In this document: positions 7,600-12,743 of the stretch, piece by piece
Layout: each line of letters opens with the position of its first letter
Numbering within the stretch: the stretch's first letter is position 1
NCBI GenBank assembly: GCA_028282395.1
Contig: JANQHY010000152.1
Coordinates: forward strand, 1-12,743
Source of the DNA: Gammaproteobacteria bacterium
Lineage (GTDB): Bacteria > Pseudomonadota > Gammaproteobacteria > UBA12402
Length of the DNA stretch: 12,743 bases
Direction of reading: 5' to 3'
Position numbers and translations under genes: made by a program
The notes under the pieces: model-generated
What the model saw: the letters and a program-made list of their open reading frames with translations, nothing else
What the model was told of the DNA's origin: nothing
Database searches by the model: none

Positions 7600-7605
7600 T
7601 GTATT

Positions 7606-7611
7606 CTCCTT
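7606..7611 (-). promoter_or_regulatory. Strong ribosome binding site deciding the corB start
   Basis: On the minus strand this reads AAGGAG, with a six-base spacer to a TTG codon at 7599-7597. It is the only good Shine-Dalgarno sequence near the 5' end of this gene, and it places the start 21 codons inside the longest open frame. Confidence 0.65.
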
Positions 7612-7677
7612 AGTTGATATATCGTACTGTTTTTTAGCGCTCTTTCCTGACTCCTTGCCCATTTATGGGAAAGCAGG

Positions 7678-7706
7678 ATAACAAAAGTACCATGCAAAAA
7701 TATCAA
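7678..7706 (-). promoter_or_regulatory. Candidate sigma70 promoter of corB
   Basis: On the minus strand TTGATA (7706-7701, 5 of 6 to TTGACA), a 17-base spacer, and TGTTAT (7683-7678, 4 of 6 to TATAAT). The predicted start, near 7671, leaves a leader of about 70 bases before the TTG start. For divergent ffh I see only weak boxes in 7710-7780 (for example CATAAT at 7738-7743 without a good -35), so its promoter is not called. Confidence 0.4.
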
Positions 7707-7817
7707 TAGCTCTAATTTTTTGCTATGTACTCACTATCATAATAAATATTGTTGCATATTTTGCCTAACGGTGGAAGAATAGGGCACAGTTTAACCATCC
7801 GTGATTGAAGAGAAACT

Positions 7818-9245
7818 ATGGCAATATTTGAGAGTTTAAGTCAACGATTAGTCAAAACGATCCGTAATGTTTCCGGCCGTGGTCGGCTAACAGAAGAGAA
7901 TATTAAAGAAGTTGTGCGTGAATTGCGCCTAGCACTGCTTGATGCCGATGTAGCGCTACCGGTGGTAAAAGATTTCATCGCCCGAATTAAAGAGAGCGCC
8001 ATTGGCCAGGAGGTCATGAGAAGTCTGCGCCCGGGCGAAGCGTTGATTAAGATTGTGCATGATGAGCTGACCCATCTCTTAGGGGATGAGCATAGTGAGC
8101 TTAATCTTAAAGTTAAGCCGCCAGCAGTGATCTTGATGGCAGGTCTACAAGGCTCAGGTAAAACCACAACGGTAGCTAAGCTTGCTAACTATCTGAAGAA
8201 TAAAGAGAATAAATCTGTTATGGTCGTGAGCGCGGATATCTATCGCCCGGCAGCAATTGACCAATTGGAAACCTTGGCAGCAAGTATCGGTGTTGAGTTC
8301 ATGCCAACGGATACTAAACAGACGCCGGTGGCAATTGCTGAGAAAGCAATCAGTGAGGCGCGGCGACGTCAGACAGACGTTGTTTTGATTGATACTGCTG
8401 GGCGCCTCCATGTTGATGAGGCCATGATGGCTGAAATTAAGGCGATCCACACCGCCATTTCACCAGCGGAGACACTGTTTGTTATTGATAGTATGGCAGG
8501 TCAGGATGCAGCGCGAGTAACGAAAGCTTTTAGTGAGACGATTGATCTTACAGGTGTTGTGCTGACCAAAGTCGATGGTGATGCGCGTGGTGGTGCAGCG
8601 TTATCAGTGCGAATGGTGAGTGGCAAGCCGATTAAGTTTATCGGTGTAGGTGAGAAGGTTGATGCTTTTGAGCCTTTTCATCCGCAACGAATAGTCTCCC
8701 GTTTGCTTGACCAGGGCGACATTGCTGGGCTGGTTGAAGAGGTTCAGCGTAAGATTGGCGATAGTGGTGCTAAAAAAGTAAGCAAAAAGCTGAAAAAGGG
8801 TGGCAAATTTGATTTACAGGATTTTCTTGAGCAGCTGCAGCAGATGTCTAATATGGGCGGAATTTCAACAATGTTAAGCAAAATTCCCGGCATGCAGCAG
8901 ATGCCCGATAAGGCGAAATCGAAATTTAATGATGACAAAATAAAGCAGCAAATCGCGGTCATTCAGTCAATGACACCGCGTGAACGCCACTTTCCTGCGC
9001 TCATTAAAGGATCACGTAAGAAACGGATTGCTTCAGGTTCTGGGGTTGAAGTGCAAAAAGTTAACCTTCTATTGCGTGAATTCAATCAGATGCAGAAGAT
9101 GATGAAAAAGCTTTCGTCAAAAGGAGGGATGAAAAAAATGATGCGTCAAATGGGCGCCATGGGGGGTATGCCAGGTGGTGGCATGCCAGGGATGCCTTCG
9201 GGCCTTCCTGATATGGAAGGTCTCCCCTTTGATGATAAAAAATAA
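7818..9245 (+). CDS. ffh: Signal recognition particle protein Ffh (SRP54 homologue)
   Basis: GTPase subunit of the signal recognition particle. It binds 4.5S RNA and the signal sequences of nascent inner-membrane proteins and delivers ribosomes to FtsY at the membrane. The 475 residues fit the family. Domain order: helical N domain (about 1-85, with the 'VRELRLALLDADVALPVV' motif), G domain (about 100-295) and methionine-rich M domain (about 325-445). GTPase motifs are all present: G1 GLQGSGKTTTVAKLA, G2-region ADIYRPAAIDQL, G3 DTAGRLH, G4 TKVDGDARGG. The M domain has FDLQDFLEQLQQMSNMGG with 'MLSKIPGM', and the RNA-binding segment IKGSRKKRIASGSG. The C-terminal tail is a Gly-Met-Pro repeat ending in an acidic stretch, common in Ffh. 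The ATG at 7818 gives the standard N-terminus; the ribosome site is weak (GAAGAGA). It is followed after 15 bases by ubiG rather than by rpsP, a common ffh neighbour. Confidence 0.97.
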   Translation: MAIFESLSQRLVKTIRNVSGRGRLTEENIKEVVRELRLALLDADVALPVVKDFIARIKESAIGQEVMRSLRPGEALIKIVHDELTHLLGDEHSELNLKVKPPAVILMAGLQGSGKTTTVAKLANYLKNKENKSVMVVSADIYRPAAIDQLETLAASIGVEFMPTDTKQTPVAIAEKAISEARRRQTDVVLIDTAGRLHVDEAMMAEIKAIHTAISPAETLFVIDSMAGQDAARVTKAFSETIDLTGVVLTKVDGDARGGAALSVRMVSGKPIKFIGVGEKVDAFEPFHPQRIVSRLLDQGDIAGLVEEVQRKIGDSGAKKVSKKLKKGGKFDLQDFLEQLQQMSNMGGISTMLSKIPGMQQMPDKAKSKFNDDKIKQQIAVIQSMTPRERHFPALIKGSRKKRIASGSGVEVQKVNLLLREFNQMQKMMKKLSSKGGMKKMMRQMGAMGGMPGGGMPGMPSGLPDMEGLPFDDKK

Positions 9246-9260
9246 TTGGTATAGGCGGGC

Positions 9261-9950
9261 GTGGTTGAGCAGGAGATAGAAAAATTTGCTCTGCAGGCAG
9301 CAGAGTGGTGGGATCCACATGGTGCGCTACGGACGCTGCATGAAATTAACCCATTACGCCTTAACTGGGTTCAGCAGCGCTGCGACCTAGCAGATAGTCG
9401 AGTATTAGATGTTGGTTGTGGTGGCGGTATTCTTTCTGAATCAATGGCGCGTCTTGGCGCACAGGTAACCGCAATTGATTTAGCCTCTCCTTTAATTGAA
9501 GTGGCTCAGCAACATGCGCAAGCAGAGGCCTTAACTATCGATTATCACTGCATCAGTGTTGAGGCGCTTGCAGAGAACCAGTCGTTACAGTTTGATGTTA
9601 TCACCTGTATGGAATTATTGGAGCACGTCGACTCACCATTAGCATTACTGCGGGCTTGTTCAGCGCTTCTTAAACCTGGTGGCCTGCTGTTTGTTTCAAC
9701 GCTAAATCGTAATATTAAGTCATGGCTGTTGGCCATTGTTGCAGCGGAATACTTATTGAACATGGTTCCACAAGGGACTCATGATTATAGCCGTTTTGTT
9801 CGTCCTGCGGAATTAGATGCCTGGGCACAGCAGGCGAGCCTTATGCTAAAACATTTGCAGGGATTTACCTGGGTACCGTTTAGCCGTCGCTTCCGGTTGT
9901 GTAAGGATATTGCTGTTAATTATATGGCAATGTTAGAGAAAAAGTGTTAG
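9261..9950 (+). CDS. ubiG: Ubiquinone biosynthesis O-methyltransferase UbiG
   Basis: SAM-dependent O-methyltransferase that carries out both O-methylation steps of ubiquinone synthesis, in the cytoplasm at the inner membrane. The 229 residues are close to the usual length. Similarity to E. coli UbiG runs throughout: 'FALQAAEWWDPHGALRTLHEINPLRL' near the N-terminus, SAM motif I VLDVGCGGG (48-56) followed by 'ILSESMARLGAQVTAID', then 'CMELLEHVDSPLALLRA', 'KPGGLLFVSTLNRNIKSWLLA' and 'AEYLLNMVPQGTHDYSRFVRPAEL'. The last motif is typical of UbiG and separates it from other class I methyltransferases. It starts at a GTG 15 bases after the ffh stop, with GGCGGG just upstream as a modest ribosome site, so co-transcription with ffh is likely. 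Its TAG stop overlaps the stop of the convergent ABC ATPase gene. Confidence 0.96.
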   Translation: MVEQEIEKFALQAAEWWDPHGALRTLHEINPLRLNWVQQRCDLADSRVLDVGCGGGILSESMARLGAQVTAIDLASPLIEVAQQHAQAEALTIDYHCISVEALAENQSLQFDVITCMELLEHVDSPLALLRACSALLKPGGLLFVSTLNRNIKSWLLAIVAAEYLLNMVPQGTHDYSRFVRPAELDAWAQQASLMLKHLQGFTWVPFSRRFRLCKDIAVNYMAMLEKKC

Positions 9951-10726
9951 CTTTTCTCCTTAGAATCTTTTGAGCTGTCATCAAGTTGCTCATACAGATC
10001 AAGACCCTCCTCAATATCACCGAAATATTTAAGTTGGCCATGATCCATTAACATCACTTTATTGCACATTTTGGTAATAATTTCTTTATTATGGCTGGCT
10101 AGAAAGACAATATCTGCTTGATAGATTAGATCCTCCATTCGTTTTTTTGCCTTGTCTATGAAGTGATTGTCACCCACGCCGATAATCTCATCAATTAATA
10201 GAATTTGTGGATGAAAACTGGTGGCAATGGCAAAACCGAGGCGAATTTGCATTCCAGAAGAGTAAGTTCGTACTGGCATTTTAAGATAGTCACCTAGTTC
10301 AGCAAAGTTGGCGATCTCTTTAATATGATTCTTTGTTGATTTTCTCGTTGCCCCTTTTATCAGACTGCCAAAAACAATATTCTCCGCGCCAGTGGCATCA
10401 GGGATAGCAAGCGAAGCGTCGAAAAGTGTTGAAGTTTTACCGTTAACCTCTATGGAGCCGCTCATGGGTTCATAGATATTGGCTAGTAACCGTAACAGTG
10501 TGCTCTTTCCAGCGCCATTGTAGCCGACCAGGCCGATCCGATCGCCCTTATTAGCACTGAAGGAGATATTGTCTAGCGCTTTGACGATAACTGTGCTTTG
10601 TTTTGAATTTTTTCTTAATTTACCGCCGGGCGTAAATCGATTGAGCATTTGCAATTTCAGGGAGCGCGCATTAAGGCCATAAATAGGAAATTCGACAGAG
10701 ACGTTGTTAAGTTGAATATATGCCAT
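9947..10726 (-). CDS. Polysaccharide ABC exporter ATP-binding protein (Wzt/KpsT-like)
   Basis: ATPase subunit of an ABC-2 exporter that moves a lipid-linked glycan (O-antigen, capsule or teichoic-type polymer) across the inner membrane. Visible motifs: Walker A GYNGAGKST (68-76, Lys74), signature YSSGMQIRL (155-163), Walker B ILLIDE (175-180, catalytic Glu180), D-loop region GVGD (183-186), and switch His212 in ASHN. The N-terminal 'VSVEFPIYGLNARSLK' is typical of the Wzt/RfbE/TagH branch. At 259 residues it has only the nucleotide-binding domain and lacks the C-terminal carbohydrate-binding domain of chain-terminus-recognising Wzt proteins. It lies three bases after the permease stop, in one operon with it, and shares that gene's orientation. 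The acidic/lysine-rich C-terminus ends inside the ubiG stop codon. The substrate is unknown. Confidence 0.92.
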   Translation of the reverse strand: MAYIQLNNVSVEFPIYGLNARSLKLQMLNRFTPGGKLRKNSKQSTVIVKALDNISFSANKGDRIGLVGYNGAGKSTLLRLLANIYEPMSGSIEVNGKTSTLFDASLAIPDATGAENIVFGSLIKGATRKSTKNHIKEIANFAELGDYLKMPVRTYSSGMQIRLGFAIATSFHPQILLIDEIIGVGDNHFIDKAKKRMEDLIYQADIVFLASHNKEIITKMCNKVMLMDHGQLKYFGDIEEGLDLYEQLDDSSKDSKEKS

Positions 10727-10729
10727 ATC

Positions 10730-11557
10730 TTATAACCAGTAAATAATATACCGTCTGCATTTGCAGAATGTCGGAAACATAAATACTATCCCAAATAGTG
10801 TAATGATGAGTGTTATCAAAATCGTATGGAGTGGTGGTATCTGTCCCAGCATCGGCAATCTACAAAGTTGAACAAATTGTGCAAAGGGATTGAAATAGAG
10901 AATGAACTGATACTTTTGTGATAATCTTGACGGATCCCAAATCACTGGTGTAAGGAAAAAAGCTACCTGAATTAAACTTTCGACAAGTTGTTGAGTATCA
11001 CGATAACGGCTGCCAAGCATAAAAAGTAGTGCTCCATAGAGATAGCCATTAATGAAGACTATCAGTAGACTAAAAACTAAAAATAGGCTGGCGCCATTCA
11101 CAGGGACTTTGAAAATAATGATGACGGGGATTACTGCTAGTAGGTTATGAACAAAAACTATGAAATTGCGGGCAATAACGCGAAAAAGAAACAGTGTATA
11201 AGGAAGTTTTTGGTTGAGTAGTATTGTTTTTGCTTCAATTATACAGCTATTGGCTTCCTTTATAATCGTCGAGATGAATTGCCAGGTAACAATTCCACTG
11301 GCCAGGATAGGAAAGTAGCTTTTCAGCTCAGCATGGGCCAGGAGGTGAGAGTAGAGAAAGCCCATACTGTAAATCATGATTGCGGTACTGGCGGTGATCC
11401 ATAGCGGGCCAAGTACCGAGCGACGGTAACGCATACCGATATCCTGCCAGCTTAACATGAGCCAAATACGCCAATATTGGAAGCCTTGGCAGATATCTTG
11501 CCAACCGAGTGCCCAATCAGAAGATGTGGAGAATGTTTGTATCTTTTTATTGACCAT
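10730..11557 (-). CDS. Polysaccharide ABC exporter permease (ABC-2 type, Wzm-like)
   Basis: Membrane subunit of the glycan exporter, partner of the adjoining ATPase. The protein has the Wzm/ABC-2 layout: an amphipathic N-terminus with 'LMLSWQDIGMRYRRSVLGPLW', about six hydrophobic segments, and the family motif 'VAFFLTPVIWDPSRL' followed by 'FNPFAQFVQLCRLPMLG'. I chose the ATG at 11557 (275 residues), which matches the usual family length. A longer frame from a TTG at 11623 (297 residues) would add 22 charged residues. Neither start has a clear ribosome site, but the candidate -10 box at 11637-11642 would place the transcript start almost on the TTG, which favours the ATG. The stop is three bases before the ATPase start, so the two are coupled. 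No glycosyltransferase or polymer-synthesis gene is within the window to reveal the substrate. Confidence 0.9.
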   Translation of the reverse strand: MVNKKIQTFSTSSDWALGWQDICQGFQYWRIWLMLSWQDIGMRYRRSVLGPLWITASTAIMIYSMGFLYSHLLAHAELKSYFPILASGIVTWQFISTIIKEANSCIIEAKTILLNQKLPYTLFLFRVIARNFIVFVHNLLAVIPVIIIFKVPVNGASLFLVFSLLIVFINGYLYGALLFMLGSRYRDTQQLVESLIQVAFFLTPVIWDPSRLSQKYQFILYFNPFAQFVQLCRLPMLGQIPPLHTILITLIITLFGIVFMFPTFCKCRRYIIYWL

Positions 11558-11636
11558 AATTGTTGCTATATTGCTATTCTCACGCTTTCCTCTCTTTTTA
11601 GCAGCGTCACTGCCGCTAGTCAATAGAATCTGAATG

Positions 11637-11642
11637 ATTATA
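11637..11642 (-). promoter_or_regulatory. Candidate -10 box of the ABC exporter operon
   Basis: On the minus strand a perfect TATAAT, 14 bases before the longest possible start codon. No convincing -35 is found at 16-18 bases, so a second factor would be needed or the match is chance. If used, the transcript begins near 11630, giving a leader of about 70 bases to the ATG at 11557. Confidence 0.3.
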
Positions 11643-11710
11643 ACCTATAGTCACGCCTAGTAGATAATCATGGCAAACGAAGGTTGATAGCTGAAACGTC
11701 CTTTATGTCC

Positions 11711-11739
11711 TTGCAACCCCAGGAATGATAAAGTAATAT
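11711..11739 (+). promoter_or_regulatory. Candidate sigma70 promoter of galU
   Basis: TTGCAA (11711-11716, 4 of 6) and TAATAT (11734-11739, 4 of 6) with a 17-base spacer. The predicted transcript start, near 11746, gives a leader of about 27 bases containing the galU ribosome binding site. Confidence 0.4.
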
Positions 11740-11755
11740 TGAAGCAGTTCTACAC

Positions 11756-11763
11756 AAAGGAGG
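11756..11763 (+). promoter_or_regulatory. Strong ribosome binding site of galU
   Basis: AAAGGAGG, nine bases before the GTG at 11773. It fixes the GTG as the start codon; no ATG lies in frame at a suitable distance. Confidence 0.7.
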
Positions 11764-11772
11764 CATTGCAAG

Positions 11773-12645
11773 GTGGCTATCAAAACAGCAGTATTTCCAG
11801 TAGCTGGTCTTGGTTCACGATTTATGCCAGCAACAAAATCCATACCCAAAGAGATGTTGCCGATTATTGATAAGCCATTGATTCAATATGCTGTCGAAGA
11901 GGCTGTTGCAGCAGGGATGACCCAGTTAGTGTTTATTACCAATCATAGCAAACAGGCAATTCAAGCCCATTTTACCAACGACCCTGAATTGGAATCAAGA
12001 TTGAAGCAGAGCAACCAGCAAGAGCTGCTAGCTCTGGTGCAAGCTATTATTCCGGCTGATGTTACTTTTCACTATATCAATCAGCCACAACCGTTAGGGT
12101 TAGGTGATGCTGTGCGTAGAGCGCAGGAAGTGGTGAATAATCAACCTTTTGCGGTGCTATTGCCAGATGATTTAATCGATAATACGCAAAAGCCGTGTTT
12201 AACGCAGATGGTAGAATTGTTTAATCAGACAGGTAAAAGCATTATTGCTGCCCAGCCGATTGCACGAGAGCATAGTCATCGTTATGGTGTTGTTGATATT
12301 GTTGAGTCGCTCGACCAGACTGGTAGTTGGGCGCAGTTAAATGGCATTGTTGAAAAACCGTCAAGTGATGAGGCGCCATCTGATTATGGTGTTGTGGGGC
12401 GTTATGTGCTGCAGCCGCAAATCTTTCATTGGTTGGAGCAGATAAAACCTGGTAGTGGTGGTGAAATTCAGTTAACGGACGCCATTGCGCATCTAATTGA
12501 CGAGGGTGTTTATGCTTACCGATTTACTGGCAAGCACTATGATTGTGGTAATAAATTGGGTTATTTACAGGCGACTGCAGCTTATGGGTTGCAGCATCCG
12601 CAACTTGGTAAACCATTTAAACAGTTTTTATTGCAGCAGGATTAA
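11773..12645 (+). CDS. galU: UTP--glucose-1-phosphate uridylyltransferase GalU
   Basis: Cytoplasmic enzyme that makes UDP-glucose from UTP and glucose-1-phosphate, the precursor for LPS core, O-antigen, capsule and other glucose-containing polymers. The 290 residues are typical. The nucleotide-binding signature GLGSRFMPATKSIPKEMLP lies at residues 12-30, followed by 'IDKPLIQYAVEEAVAAG'; later motifs are 'VLLPDDLID', 'GIVEKPSSDEAPSDYGVVGRYVL', 'GSGGEIQLTDAI' and 'HYDCGNKLGYLQATAAYGL', all GalU hallmarks. It starts at GTG with a strong upstream AAAGGAGG. In the segment where most GalU proteins read RQ...GLGHA it reads NQPQPLGLGDA. It is divergent from the glycan exporter across an intergenic region of about 215 bases, consistent with a surface-glycan role. 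GalF-type paralogues are the main alternative; the intact catalytic motifs favour GalU. Confidence 0.95.
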   Translation: MAIKTAVFPVAGLGSRFMPATKSIPKEMLPIIDKPLIQYAVEEAVAAGMTQLVFITNHSKQAIQAHFTNDPELESRLKQSNQQELLALVQAIIPADVTFHYINQPQPLGLGDAVRRAQEVVNNQPFAVLLPDDLIDNTQKPCLTQMVELFNQTGKSIIAAQPIAREHSHRYGVVDIVESLDQTGSWAQLNGIVEKPSSDEAPSDYGVVGRYVLQPQIFHWLEQIKPGSGGEIQLTDAIAHLIDEGVYAYRFTGKHYDCGNKLGYLQATAAYGLQHPQLGKPFKQFLLQQD

Positions 12646-12725
12646 TGTATTGTTATTCAGATAAATGTCTCTGTACATGACAAAAAATTAATGCTGTCTG
12701 TATTTCCTTTTGTATCATCATAGTT

Positions 12726-12734
12726 TGGTATAAT
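12726..12734 (+). promoter_or_regulatory. Extended -10 promoter pointing out of the right edge
   Basis: TGGTATAAT fits the extended -10 pattern TGnTATAAT exactly. No strong -35 is visible, which is common for extended -10 promoters. The transcript would start near 12741, so the gene it drives is beyond the window. The 98 bases after galU otherwise show no clear terminator and no gene. Confidence 0.5.
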
Positions 12735-12743
12735 GATTGAAAT

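Noticed and set aside
9165..9200. Repeat-like GGTATGCCAGG / GGCATGCCAGG units at the end of ffh
   Set aside because: They encode the Gly-Met-Pro tail that is normal for Ffh; I do not treat this as a separate DNA repeat.
9082..9320. Two minus-strand open frames across the ffh end and ubiG start
   Set aside because: They overlap the Gly-Met-Pro tail of ffh and the ubiG N-terminus, and neither has a domain or a ribosome binding site that I can support.
12680..12700. Hairpin TGTC...GACA after galU as a terminator
   Set aside because: The stem is only four base pairs and is followed by an A-run on the plus strand, not the T-run needed for termination of galU.

Overview
The window looks like chromosomal DNA of a Gram-negative gammaproteobacterium. 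It has the two-gene lptF-lptG set for LPS transport, a full-length ubiG (ubiquinone synthesis), a CorB/YfjD-type DUF21-CBS membrane protein next to ffh, and moderately AT-rich DNA (judged by eye, not computed). I cannot name the genus. Coding density is high, no gene-free gap exceeds about 220 bases, and I see no tRNA, rRNA, CRISPR array, insertion sequence or integrase.

Layout, left to right. (1) 1-2036 (+): a PAS-PAS-GGDEF-EAL cyclic-di-GMP protein, cut by the window's left edge. (2) 2100-4994 (+): lptF and lptG with an ATGA overlap, then a stand-alone class I glutamine amidotransferase. (3) 5107-6243 (+): a PAPS-dependent sulfotransferase-like gene behind its own perfect TATAAT box. (4) 6313-7599 (-): a CorB/YfjD-like protein, probably starting at a TTG with a strong ribosome binding site, and divergent from (5) 7818-9950 (+): ffh and ubiG, closely spaced. 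(6) 9947-11557 (-): an ABC-2 polysaccharide exporter (ATPase plus permease), whose ATPase gene overlaps the end of ubiG tail to tail. (7) 11773-12645 (+): galU, divergent from the exporter, followed at the right edge by an extended -10 promoter pointing out of the window.

Cell-envelope work is the common theme. LptFG extracts LPS from the inner membrane, GalU makes UDP-glucose for surface glycans, the Wzm/Wzt-like pair exports a glycan across the inner membrane, and the sulfotransferase could sulfate a glycan or another acceptor. The cyclic-di-GMP protein could control surface or biofilm behaviour. Ffh (membrane targeting), UbiG (respiratory quinone) and the CorB-like protein are housekeeping. 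I did not find a clearly new biological system. The points most worth a second look are the sulfotransferase gene placed among core genes, the possible link between it and the glycan exporter, the unusual insertion in the second PAS domain, and several start-codon and promoter arrangements (a possibly leaderless lptF, TTG-started corB, overlapping ubiG/ATPase stops).
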